The notes under the pieces: generated by a model
Told to the model about the DNA's origin: nothing
The model's input: the letters and a program-made list of their open reading frames with translations, nothing else
Database searches by the model: none
Source of the DNA: Metabacillus rhizolycopersici
GTDB lineage: Bacteria; Bacillota; Bacilli; Bacillales; Bacillaceae
Direction: 5' to 3'
NCBI RefSeq assembly: GCF_020075705.1
Contig: NZ_JAIQUM010000097.1
Location: forward strand, 1 to 14,515
Length of the DNA: 14,515 nucleotides
In this document: positions 7,586-14,409 of the stretch, one piece after another
Layout: each line of letters begins with the position of its first letter
Numbering within the stretch: the stretch's first letter is position 1
Program-made: the position numbers and the translations under genes

Positions 7586-8660
7586 TTGCAACCACTCCTT
7601 TTGCTTCAATCGTTTTATTTGCTACACGCTTGTGTCCTTCGGAATCAATGAGTGTGATTGGCTCATTCCTAACTGTAAATAAGGTTAAATTTGCCGCATC
7701 TCCAACTTCTATTCGTCCGAGCTCAGGTTTTTCAAGCCAATTTGCTGCATTTGATGTAACAGCTGCGATCACCTCATCTAGTGAGTAGCCTAGATGAAGA
7801 AATTTTGAAAGAACATTCGCCATGCTGTATACCGGACCGTTAAGCCGGTTTCTGCGGTATATATCTGTACTGATCGTATTTAAATCGATGTGATGGCGCT
7901 TTGCTGCTTCAGCCACTTGAAAAGAAAAACTCGCTGTGCCGTGTCCAACATCTAAATGAATACCGCGACGAATCGCATCCTTTAATACTTTAAGAGGATT
8001 CCCTTTTTCATCAAAAAGATTATTTTGTTTCCCATTAAGATAATGTGTGATAACATCTTTTTTTTCTAAGAGTGGTATAACCTCCTCAATATTTGGAGGA
8101 CCAGAACCGATGTGAACCATTAATGGCAAAGATGTTTCACTCGATAAAGCACGCGCAATTCGTAAAGGCTCGATGCCGCTTTCACCTACAACACTTTTGC
8201 TGATCCTTGCTTTTAATCCAACGATGGCATCTTTATACTCCTTAACAGCTTGAACGACCTTTTCTTTGTCAATCCATTGTAAATTAGATAATTCATCTAC
8301 TCTTTTTAAGCCAATACGCGAAATATTTAGAAAGGCAAATACGTTCGTTTTCGCTTTTTGGCTGCTTTCAACCAAATCTGCAATTCGATCTGCACCGCAG
8401 CTACCTGCATCTACAATCGTAGTTACACCTTGTTTTACTCCTATTTCATCCATTTCATCACCATATGGATCAAATTCCGGAAATGCATGGACATGTAAAT
8501 CAATCCAGCCACTCGATACATACATACCCGAGCAATCGATAACATACTTACCTTGTCCACTTCCGTCCTTTTCCACCTTGGCAATTTTACCGTCTTCAAT
8601 GACAATATCAATTTTTTCTTCATTCACTCGCTTTACATGACGTAATACGAAGTTGTTCAT
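7563..8660 (-). CDS. Amidohydrolase/deacetylase-family metallohydrolase
   Basis: This 365-residue protein is an amidohydrolase-superfamily enzyme of the COG3964 type (the group of EF0837 and Atu3266). The metal ligands are visible: HVH (His56, His58) in GWIDLHVHAFPEF, a probable carbamylated lysine in VGLKARIS (Lys150), His183 in MVHIGSG, His206 in ITHYLNG and Asp266 in STDIY. Characterised relatives hydrolyse acetyl esters of alpha-hydroxy acids; others are annotated as deacetylases. Being first in an operon that ends in sugar-acid breakdown, it most likely removes an acyl group from the substrate (for example an N-acetyl amino sugar acid); this is inference. ATG at 8660 follows AAAGGTG at a seven-base spacing. 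The promoter and operators lie 80-145 bp upstream. Confidence 0.9.
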   Translation of the reverse strand: MNNFVLRHVKRVNEEKIDIVIEDGKIAKVEKDGSGQGKYVIDCSGMYVSSGWIDLHVHAFPEFDPYGDEMDEIGVKQGVTTIVDAGSCGADRIADLVESSQKAKTNVFAFLNISRIGLKRVDELSNLQWIDKEKVVQAVKEYKDAIVGLKARISKSVVGESGIEPLRIARALSSETSLPLMVHIGSGPPNIEEVIPLLEKKDVITHYLNGKQNNLFDEKGNPLKVLKDAIRRGIHLDVGHGTASFSFQVAEAAKRHHIDLNTISTDIYRRNRLNGPVYSMANVLSKFLHLGYSLDEVIAAVTSNAANWLEKPELGRIEVGDAANLTLFTVRNEPITLIDSEGHKRVANKTIEAKGVVANGEYIEC

Positions 8661-8686
8661 TTCTTTTCACCTTTCCCGTACTCGAT

Positions 8687-8701
8687 TAGATACGCTTTCA
8701 T
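8687..8701 (-). promoter_or_regulatory. cre-like site in the operon leader
   Basis: Minus-strand ATGAAAGCGTATCTA fits the relaxed CcpA consensus WTGNAANCGNWNNCW with one mismatch. It lies between the predicted transcription start and the first gene, where bound CcpA would act as a roadblock. Match quality is moderate. Confidence 0.4.
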
Positions 8702-8743
8702 TTATGTTGAGCACGATTTAACGTATAAAACATCTTATAGGTT

Positions 8744-8805
8744 ATAACGTTATAATGTTATAATAACACACATTTTTGTTGGAGTAAACATAACGTTATA
8801 ATGTT
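8744..8805 (-). promoter_or_regulatory. Operon promoter flanked by two identical 16-bp operator boxes
   Basis: On the minus strand TTTACT (8783-8788) and TATTAT (8760-8765) are separated by 17 bp. The identical box ATAACGTTATAATGTT (plus-strand sense) sits at 8790-8805, one base from the -35, and at 8744-8759, abutting the -10, with 46 bp between equivalent positions. Each box contains the palindrome ATAACGTTAT; the downstream one extends to the perfect 14-mer TTATAACGTTATAA (8742-8755) inside three 8-bp near-repeats. A GntR/UTRA dimer binding here would cover the promoter. Assigning the boxes to the adjacent GntR protein is inference from position and symmetry. Confidence 0.7.
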
Positions 8806-8813
8806 TTATTTTG

Positions 8814-9022
8814 GAAATGATGTATCGTCCATAATCATGATTTATTGTCAGAACTTGAGATTTTTTGTCCAAGCTCAAGGTTTTATTGTCTGGTTTTGAA
8901 TTTTATTGTCCGTAATCACCAAGGTATCGACCAACCTTCAATTTTCGACATATTTTTCATCCCTCTCTGTAACTGCTGTTAATCTTTTTATGTTTAAAAA
9001 CAACAATCTTTTAGAAAAGAGC
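8814..9022. repeat. 209-bp direct repeat, copy 1, with five phased GTC boxes
   Basis: It matches 10939-11147 over 209 bp with six substitutions and no net gap. The first 100 bp hold five TTnTTGTC-like boxes whose GTC cores start at 8827, 8847, 8867, 8888 and 8908, a 20-21 bp (two helical turns) phasing. Such arrays are seen at the ends of elements moved by DDE transposases of the Mu/Tn7/IS21 kind. There is no transposase gene and no matching inverted end, so this may be one end of a lost element or a non-coding mobile repeat. It lies between the regulator's terminator and the operon promoter. Confidence 0.85.
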
Positions 9023-9035
9023 CTAAATAAAAGAT

Positions 9036-9080
9036 AAAAAAAAGCTGAGAACCCTATATTGATGGGGAACTCAGCTTTTA
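9036..9080 (-). terminator. Intrinsic terminator of the GntR gene
   Basis: Arms AAAGCTGAG (9041-9049) and CTCAGCTTT (9070-9078) pair perfectly, with a further CCC/GGG pair after a mismatched stretch. On the minus strand eight T follow (9036-9043). It separates the regulator from the downstream operon. Confidence 0.85.
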
Positions 9081-9092
9081 CTTTTAAATCGG

Positions 9093-9803
9093 CTATACAT
9101 TAAAATTCACAACATACTTATGAAGATCAGTATTATAATAGGCAATTGAATATTCAATTAATTGTTCATTGATGTCATAGGAATAACGTGTTCTTTGAAA
9201 TAGCGGTTGTGATGGTTTATTTAATAAATTAGCGATTTTTTCATCAGGAATGTCTACCCCGAATTCATCTTGAAATCTGTTAAATGATACTCCTTTTTCA
9301 TGCAAAATTTCATATAAGGACTCTTTAAACATTTCTGGATCTACAGGCAGCGAAAAATAACCAGGAATATAGTGAGTAAAATGAATATATGGCTCACCAT
9401 TTAATGTATATAATCGTTCAATACAATAGCACTCGCTGTCAAAAAACGTAGATAAGATAGGATGGTCCGTGATATCCACTTTCGTGATCTTCACTTTGTC
9501 CTTTTGCAACGTATATCCAGTTGATAATAAATATTCCGAAAATCCTTGACCCTTTGATAATTTGGAAATAGCCCGATTATCTAACACTTTTGTTCCAACA
9601 CCGCTTTGCTTTTCCACGTATCCCTCAATCGCTAACAGTTCCACTGCTTTACGTATCGTTATTTTACTTACACCAAATTCCTTCTCTAAAACAGGTTCAG
9701 GTGGAATTAGCGAATTTTTTGGATATTTCCCTTGTATAATACGTTCTTTTAATTCATTTTTCACTTGAATATAAAATGGTCCTTTGTTTCGTAACAATCT
9801 CAT
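9093..9803 (-). CDS. GntR-family transcriptional regulator (HutC/UTRA type)
   Basis: This 236-residue protein has an N-terminal winged helix of the GntR kind (about residues 8-75), with PPEPVLEKEFGVSKITIRKA (34-53) as the helix-turn-helix and ELLAIEGYVEKQSGVGTKV as recognition end and wing. A UTRA effector domain (about 95-230) follows, containing ERLYTLNGEPYIHFTHYIP and ending in a YSIAYYNTDLHKY stretch typical of HutC-type members. These proteins usually repress catabolic operons and release DNA on binding a phosphorylated sugar. ATG 9803 has AAAGG nine bases upstream. The gene sits directly upstream of the sugar-acid operon on the same strand, with its own terminator, so it is the natural candidate to bind the two 16-bp boxes. 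I see no clear copy of that box before its own gene. Confidence 0.93.
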   Translation of the reverse strand: MRLLRNKGPFYIQVKNELKERIIQGKYPKNSLIPPEPVLEKEFGVSKITIRKAVELLAIEGYVEKQSGVGTKVLDNRAISKLSKGQGFSEYLLSTGYTLQKDKVKITKVDITDHPILSTFFDSECYCIERLYTLNGEPYIHFTHYIPGYFSLPVDPEMFKESLYEILHEKGVSFNRFQDEFGVDIPDEKIANLLNKPSQPLFQRTRYSYDINEQLIEYSIAYYNTDLHKYVVNFNV

Positions 9804-10163
9804 AAAGATCTACCTTTCCAATGTATCTGATCGCTGATTAATCGTTTTCAAAATTAAATAAGGAAGCTGATTGGAAAATCGAAATAGCTTCTCTCTAGGA
9901 TATAAATGTTGTAAAATTCTCCAACTGACTGATTATTCCTATTTATTGTACCAGTATTTGTGCGAATTTTACATTTTTATACTAAGTAAATTAATCTTTG
10001 CATTCTACTAGAGTGAATTGATGAACAATTTCTGAAGAGCTTATAGCAGAAATTTAAATGGTGAAGTCTAGATTCATAGCTTATTAATTTAATTCCTCCT
10101 TGATTATGACAGGAAAGCATACGATTAAATGTACACGATATTTTTGTAAAAATTATATTTGTG
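9804..10163. other. Intergenic stretch without recognisable gene
   Basis: About 360 bp of A/T-rich DNA between the regulator start and the terminator after the GNAT gene. It must hold the regulator's promoter, but I cannot find a convincing -35/-10 pair; a TACAAT on the minus strand near 9945 is the best -10 candidate. I see no coding pattern on either strand. Confidence 0.5.
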
Positions 10164-10164
10164 A

Positions 10165-10200
10165 TAAAAAAATACGTTCCTTACAATGTGTAAGAAACGT
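10165..10200 (-). terminator. Intrinsic terminator downstream of the GNAT gene
   Basis: ACGTTCCTTACA (10174-10185) and TGTAAGAAACGT (10189-10200) pair with one mismatch around a three-base loop. On the minus strand the stem is followed by ATTTTTTTA. It lies about 180 bp after the stop of the acetyltransferase gene; the DNA between (10201-10380) shows no gene. Confidence 0.7.
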
Positions 10201-10380
10201 TGATAAATTAGCCTTTCTAATCTTAATCAGATACCGTTGGACCGGGGGCGAACAGACACTCCAGAAAGAATTCTATTTTGAATCATCTTCAAGCTTATAT
10301 ATTAATTGGAATGAAAACGCATTTACCCAACCGATGTAGTATTCAGCGTCACCAAATTTTGAACATAAACTATGTAACCA

Positions 10381-10854
10381 TTAGATCGTTAGTTGCTTTT
10401 TCATCGAAACAACTTTTATATTTACACCGTTTGGTTTAACTACAACTTCCTCATCATAGATGCTGTATCCAATCGAACTATATAACTCTATATTTTTAGG
10501 TACCGTCATCCGAACTTTGCATCGTATTGCCGTTTTTCCATTTTGAATTGCATAATCCTCTAATGACTTTATTATTTTTTTTGCCATACCTTGCCCTTGT
10601 TTTTCTGGAATAACTGAGAGTCTGTAAAAATAAACACCATTTTCGTTTAAGCGAAAACGAACCATTCCGACTGCATCTCCGTCAACATAACCAATTAAAG
10701 CCCGCTCGTCATCTTTCAAAGCTGTAGATATCAATTGAATTGTTTCCTCTAAGGCACTTGAAGGTGGTACTTCATCTTTATATTCAGTAAATGCCTTAAT
10801 CATTAAGTCATGAATTAATGGTGCATCAGATACTTCTGCAAATTTTATTTTCAT
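10381..10854 (-). CDS. GNAT-family N-acetyltransferase
   Basis: The 157-residue protein has the GNAT fold signature: strand and motif A with YFYRLSVIPEKQGQGMAKKI (75-94), in which QGQGMA (86-91) is the acetyl-CoA pyrophosphate loop, and the C-terminal motif B NIELYSSIGYSIYDEEVVV (121-139). Its N-terminus (MKIKFAEVSDAPLIHDLMIKAF) is the usual GNAT beginning. The acceptor substrate cannot be inferred. ATG 10854 is preceded by GAGGGG at about six bases. The gene stands alone, bounded by a terminator downstream and by the second 209-bp repeat upstream, so it is not part of the sugar-acid operon. Confidence 0.88.
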   Translation of the reverse strand: MKIKFAEVSDAPLIHDLMIKAFTEYKDEVPPSSALEETIQLISTALKDDERALIGYVDGDAVGMVRFRLNENGVYFYRLSVIPEKQGQGMAKKIIKSLEDYAIQNGKTAIRCKVRMTVPKNIELYSSIGYSIYDEEVVVKPNGVNIKVVSMKKQLTI

Positions 10855-10898
10855 AGTAATCCCCTCTTTTCTTTAGGCTGTTTTAGTAAACTTTGTTG

Positions 10899-10927
10899 TT
10901 TTTAAACTTACTTGATTTCTAATTCAA
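10899..10927 (-). promoter_or_regulatory. Possible promoter of the GNAT gene
   Basis: Minus-strand TTGAAT (10922-10927) and TAAAAA (10899-10904) are 17 bp apart, each matching the consensus at four of six bases. The 15-bp sequence at 10893-10907, which covers the -10, is repeated inverted at 11117-11131 inside the nearby 209-bp repeat. Confidence 0.35.
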
Positions 10928-10938
10928 CTCAACTTTTC

Positions 10939-11147
10939 GAAATGATGTATCGTCCATAATCATGATTTATTGTCAGAACTTGAGATTTTTTATCCAAGCT
11001 CAAGGTTTTATTGTCTGGTTTTGAATTTTATTGTCCGAAATCATCAAGGTATCGACCAACCTTCAATTTTCGACGTATTTTTCACCCCGCTCTGTAACTG
11101 CTGTTAATCTTTTTATGTTTAAAAACAACAATCTTTTAGAAAAGAGC
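10939..11147. repeat. 209-bp direct repeat, copy 2, with phased GTC boxes
   Basis: Second copy of the repeat at 8814-9022, exactly 2125 bp away and in the same direction, with six substitutions. One of the five phased boxes is altered (GTC to ATC at about 10992). A 16-bp perfect palindrome TTTCTTTATAAAGAAA (11149-11164) follows immediately. The copy lies upstream of the GNAT gene. Confidence 0.85.
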
Positions 11148-11259
11148 TTTTCTTTATAAAGAAACTTTAATCGTAATTTCGATTCCTCTACTCTAATCCC
11201 GTATCAAGAATAATCAAGGCAAGCTTTTTAATAAAGAGATTGAATGATTCATTACTTTT

Positions 11260-11478
11260 TCAAAAATCCTCCCTCATGTTGCACCTGAAAAGAGTGGATA
11301 CATCGAGTTTGCGGGCTGTATCCTTGTAGCCGATGGCATCCTGAATAACGGCTACTTCTTCTTTTGAAACAAATTGTGGAATGTGGTATTCTTCATGAGG
11401 GCACCTCTTCTGTAGTTTATTTGTTGGAAAATTCCATTCTACAAGAAGGATGTCCTTTTTGATATTCTTTTTTGGATT
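11260..11478 (-). pseudogene. Fragment of a lost gene, possibly transposase-like with a helix-turn-helix
   Basis: An open stretch of 72 codons, from after the TAA at 11479-11481 to the TGA at 11260-11262, has no usable start codon. Its translation is protein-like: a KRCPH segment, then VSKEEVAVIQDAIGYKDTA followed by RKLDVS, which looks like the helix-turn-helix region of transposases or small DNA-binding proteins. An ISL3-type transposase N-terminal part is one possibility, but the match is loose. The end (FRCNMREDF) looks like sequence past a break. It lies between the 209-bp repeat and another orphan frame, in a stretch with no intact gene. Confidence 0.4.
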
Positions 11479-11506
11479 TTATTGGTTAATCAATACTCAT
11501 GAATAT

Positions 11507-11752
11507 TTAAAAGTGATTCTTCCATTTGCTTTCTTCTAGGGAAATTTGAATTATGGAATGTTCAGTTGTTGACTTTGTTTTATGGGAGAATTTACGTAAT
11601 AGCGTACTTTTTTTAGGAGTTAGGTTGCCTAATAAATAACTAAGTCGAAAACGTTGATCTGTATGTTCTAATAAATGGCGAAAAATAGTTGGATCATTAT
11701 CTCTCTTACTATATGATTTTCCACAATTCATTACACATTCTTCAACATACAT
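11507..11752 (-). CDS. Orphan reading frame of 81 codons, perhaps a gene remnant
   Basis: The frame begins with ATG at 11752 without a ribosome binding site, but remains open upstream to 11824, giving 105 codons in all (a sequence with PTYEAVVTFFSYEKIRM precedes the Met). The product is basic and hydrophilic with three Cys near the start of the Met-initiated part, and has no membrane segment. I do not recognise it. Lack of a start signal and the neighbouring fragment suggest part of a decayed gene; a chance frame is also possible. Confidence 0.25.
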   Translation of the reverse strand: MYVEECVMNCGKSYSKRDNDPTIFRHLLEHTDQRFRLSYLLGNLTPKKSTLLRKFSHKTKSTTEHSIIQISLEESKWKNHF

Positions 11753-11824
11753 TCTAATTTTTTCATATGAGAAGAATGTTACAACTGCTTCATATGTTGG
11801 CTGCTCCCTTAAAACATATCCATA

Positions 11825-12058
11825 TCACAGACAGTTGTTTTTGCGGTGGAGGTAGAAGGAAAACGATCTCTTTCAGGATGAGTTCCAAGTGGAATAAAAC
11901 AAGGGAACCGTCCCGGTGTTCCTCAGCCATTTCATCCGTCTAATCTTCAACTTACCTAAATTTTTTAAATTTTCTTAATAGTTTGTTTTTTACCCTTTAA
12001 GGTTGTATCATAAAATGTAAGTGTTTATAAAAATGATATACCGTTAAGGGGGAGTAAT
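11825..12058. other. Intergenic region with a GAACCGTCC-type repeat
   Basis: No gene is visible. At 11905-11920 lies GAACCGTCCCGGTGTT, which matches 118-133 at 15 of 16 bases; GAACCGTCC occurs again at 14379-14387. The right end contains the MFS gene promoter. Confidence 0.5.
12003..12031 (+). promoter_or_regulatory. Promoter of the MFS transporter gene
   Basis: TTGTAT (12003-12008) and TATAAA (12026-12031) stand 17 bp apart, about 28 bp before the start codon, giving a short leader. Confidence 0.6.
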
Positions 12059-13327
12059 ATGGAGATAACTAAAAACAGATGGTTGATTGCCTTGTCAGCG
12101 ATTGCCATTCATCTTTCTATTGGTGGTGCCTACGCATACAGTGTATACACTAATCCTATAAGTGAACAGATGGGCTGGTCCGCAACAGAGGTTACGATTG
12201 CATTTACGATTATGATGGGGCTCGCAGGTTCATCTGCTGCTTTGTTTGGAAAATTGGTTGAAAGAAAAGGACCAAGAAAATCAGCGTTGCTTGCAGCTGT
12301 TTTATTTGGATTAGGACAAGCAGGATCTGGTGTTGCAATTGCAATTGGTTCACTGCCAGTTTTCTTAATTACATACGGTTTATTAAGTGGTCTTGGGCTC
12401 GGTATTGGGTATATCTCACCAGTATCAACACTTGTGAAATGGTTCCCTGATCGAAGGGGTTTAGCGACTGGGATGGCCGTCCTTGGTTTTGGGACAGGGG
12501 CCCTTGTTACAGCACCTATTGCCTCTAACTTAATGGTTTCAATCGGGATTTCAAATACGTTCTACTTATTAGGTGCCTCATATTTTGTACTGATGACACT
12601 TGGTGCCTCTTACATTGCTCCCCCTTCTGAGGGCTGGATGCCAGCTTCAATGAAGAAAGATATTGCATCTGGGAAGAAAATTATCAAAAAAGATTTACAA
12701 CAATTGACTTCAAGTGAAGCCGTTAGAACGAAACGTTTTTGGATGCTTTGGACAATGATGCTTATTAATACAACTGCCGGAATTATGATGATTTCAGTTG
12801 CTTCACCAATGGCTCAAGAAGTTGTAGGATTATCAACCGCTGCAGCCGCAACGATGGTTGGAATCATGGGAATCTTCAACGGTGGAGGTAGACTAGGCTG
12901 GGCAGCAGCCTCTGACTATTTAGGTCGTCATAATGTTTTTATCATATTTTTTATGATTCAAATTGTCGCCTTTATAACACTACCTTTTACAACAAGTATC
13001 TTTTTGTTTCAACTTCTTATTCTGCTCGTTGTGAGTTGTTACGGTGGCGGATTTTCTAACCTGCCTGCATTCATTGGGGATCTATTTGGAACGAAACAAC
13101 TTGGTGCGATTCATGGATACTTGTTAACAACTTGGTCTCTAGGTGGAGTATTTGGGCCAATGATTGTTTCGCAAATTAGAGAAAAAACAAATAGTTACAC
13201 CCCAGTGTTTTACGTTTTCTTGGCATTAATTATCCTTGCGTTTATCGTATCGATTATGATGAGGCTAGAAATTAAAAAGAGCGAGAAAGAATTACAACAA
13301 AAACAAGTAAATGCGATTTCACAATAA
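12059..13327 (+). CDS. MFS transporter of the oxalate/formate antiporter (OFA) type
   Basis: The 422-residue protein has about 12 membrane segments and a cytoplasmic loop at about 190-225 between two halves, as in MFS carriers. The first helix carries the IGGAYAYSVYTNPISEQMGW segment (21-40) typical of the OFA subfamily; GKLVERKGPRKS (64-75) is the loop 2-3 motif, and RRGLATGMAVLGFGTGALV lies in the fourth/fifth-helix region. OFA proteins carry small carboxylates such as oxalate, formate, lactate or pyruvate. ATG 12059 follows AAGGGGGAG at a short spacing and a good promoter. It is a single gene, opposite in direction to the others. A role in exporting or taking up an organic acid is likely; a link to the pyruvate-yielding operon is speculation. 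Confidence 0.9.
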   Translation: MEITKNRWLIALSAIAIHLSIGGAYAYSVYTNPISEQMGWSATEVTIAFTIMMGLAGSSAALFGKLVERKGPRKSALLAAVLFGLGQAGSGVAIAIGSLPVFLITYGLLSGLGLGIGYISPVSTLVKWFPDRRGLATGMAVLGFGTGALVTAPIASNLMVSIGISNTFYLLGASYFVLMTLGASYIAPPSEGWMPASMKKDIASGKKIIKKDLQQLTSSEAVRTKRFWMLWTMMLINTTAGIMMISVASPMAQEVVGLSTAAAATMVGIMGIFNGGGRLGWAAASDYLGRHNVFIIFFMIQIVAFITLPFTTSIFLFQLLILLVVSCYGGGFSNLPAFIGDLFGTKQLGAIHGYLLTTWSLGGVFGPMIVSQIREKTNSYTPVFYVFLALIILAFIVSIMMRLEIKKSEKELQQKQVNAISQ

Positions 13328-13393
13328 GTCAGTTATTAGAAATTTATGAAATACTAACTATACAGTTATCAAACAATAAAAGCTCCGAGTATC

Positions 13394-13437
13394 GGTGCCT
13401 GTCCCCTAGTACGTTAAAGCACTAAGGGACAGGCACC
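13394..13437. repeat. Long hairpin with GGTGCCTGTCCC arms
   Basis: The 15-base arms 13394-13408 and 13423-13437 pair with one mismatch around a 14-base loop. No T-run follows on either strand. GGTGCCTGTCCC hairpins recur in Bacillus genomes as small repeats, so this is probably a dispersed palindrome, though it may also act as the end of the MFS transcript. Confidence 0.6.
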
Positions 13438-13461
13438 CTGTTACATCGAGGTTATTCTGTA

Positions 13462-13761
13462 TTAGAAACCTCCTTCCCATACTACTTTTGCAGTTATTAG
13501 TCTTTCTAATAAGAATTCAAAAAAGTTGTTTGCTTCAATCATCTCATCGATTCCTGCTTGTCTGTCCCAAACTATTATAGGACACTCGTTATTCTCTAAT
13601 TTGCTAGTATCTAGACAATAAACATACTCACCACAATTTTCAATTACTACTAAATCCTTCGCTAAACCTAACTTCCCATACCTTTCTGTTTCAATAACAA
13701 CAGAAGCTATGTTAGATTTAGCAACCCCTAAAATATCAACCCAAAATATTCCCCCCTGAAT
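13462..13761 (-). pseudogene. C-terminal fragment of a SUKH (SMI1/KNR4) family protein
   Basis: Directly after the stop codon of the MazG-like gene, and in the same frame, 99 codons read on without a stop to TAA at 13462-13464. The translation is typical of the C-terminal half of SUKH proteins: WVDILGVAKSNIASVV, YGKLGLAKDLVVIENCG, EYVYCLDTSKLENNECPIIV and a FFEFLLERL near the end. Such proteins in Bacillus are mostly immunity proteins against contact-dependent or LXG toxins. The N-terminal third is gone and there is no ATG, GTG or TTG at the beginning, so it is probably a 5'-truncated remnant. No toxin gene is in the window. Translation could only arise by read-through from the preceding gene. 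Confidence 0.7.
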
Positions 13762-14067
13762 TTACTCATTCTCCCTTTTTACAGGGTATTTTAAGGCATT
13801 CTTTTCAAGCTTCTGATAGACTTCTTCTTCAATATCTATTTCTAGTTTATCCGCCATCTGAATGAGATAAATAAGTATATCTGCCATTTCTTCTTTAATG
13901 TTTTGTTTTGACTCAGCAATCGCTTCTTCGCTGTTTTTCCACTGGAAATTTTCAAGAAGCTCATTTGCTTCCAGTGAAATTGAAATAGCTAAATCTTTTG
14001 GGGTGTGGTACTTTTTCCAGTCTCTTTCATCGCGAAATTCTAGTATTGTTTGATAGATCTTCTCCAT
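13762..14067 (-). CDS. Small MazG-like nucleotide pyrophosphohydrolase
   Basis: This 101-residue protein is a single all-alpha NTP-PPase domain, the length usual for the short MazG-like / RS21-C6 type. The metal-binding pairs are visible: ExxE in SISLEANELLENF (Glu33, Glu36) and ExxD in KEEMADILIYLIQMAD (Glu60, Asp63). Such enzymes split (d)NTPs into NMP and pyrophosphate and are regarded as house-cleaning of unusual nucleotides. ATG 14067 is preceded by GGAGAGAGA. The gene appears complete and ends normally (KYPVKRENE). The SUKH fragment follows its stop in frame with no gap, which suggests a deletion joined the two. Confidence 0.88.
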   Translation of the reverse strand: MEKIYQTILEFRDERDWKKYHTPKDLAISISLEANELLENFQWKNSEEAIAESKQNIKEEMADILIYLIQMADKLEIDIEEEVYQKLEKNALKYPVKRENE

Positions 14068-14409
14068 TATCTGTCTCTCTCCATTATTTTTCTTAAGATA
14101 GGTAAAATCTTTATTCTTTTTATTTTATCATAGTTACAATTTATTGGAATTTTGTTGTACTTTGGTATTGGACTCTAACAATGGAGCTTCGAAACAAAAC
14201 TTGGGGGTATTCACAAAGGTTCTTACATCAGACGAGAATGTGGTATCCTTTTTTTCACTCATAGCAGTTGCACTCTATTCGAATAGACGGAGAAAAGATA
14301 GAAGGTGCTTATTCAGTAGATTTTGTGGCCTCATGAAACATGAGAACGTTTCTTCTGTTTACATTTTAGCAAACAAAAGAACCGTCCGAGACCACTGAAA
14401 AAGTGTTCA
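14068..14409. other. Intergenic stretch with small palindromes and repeat fragments
   Basis: I find no supported gene. It contains a small perfect hairpin CTCATG-AAA-CATGAG (14331-14345), a GAACCGTCC element (14379-14387), and CCACTGAAAAAGT (14392-14404), whose complement ACTTTTTCAGTGG lies at 101-113. The two arms would bracket the terminal repeat if the ends were joined. Confidence 0.5.

Noticed and set aside
8813..8920. CRISPR-like array from the regular GTC boxes
   Set aside because: The spaced units are only about 20 bp with no long conserved repeat or unique spacers of CRISPR length, and no cas gene is present.
10100..10339. Open frame of 79 codons on the plus strand between the regulator and GNAT genes
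   Set aside because: It contains the terminator hairpin at 10165-10200, lacks a ribosome binding site, and its translation resembles no family.
14134..14262. Possible 42-codon gene on the minus strand upstream of the MazG-like gene
   Set aside because: No ribosome binding site before the ATG and no recognisable composition or family.
14144..14398. Open frame of 84 codons on the plus strand near the right end
   Set aside because: No start signal; it begins inside the likely promoter region of the MazG-like gene and runs into repeat sequence.
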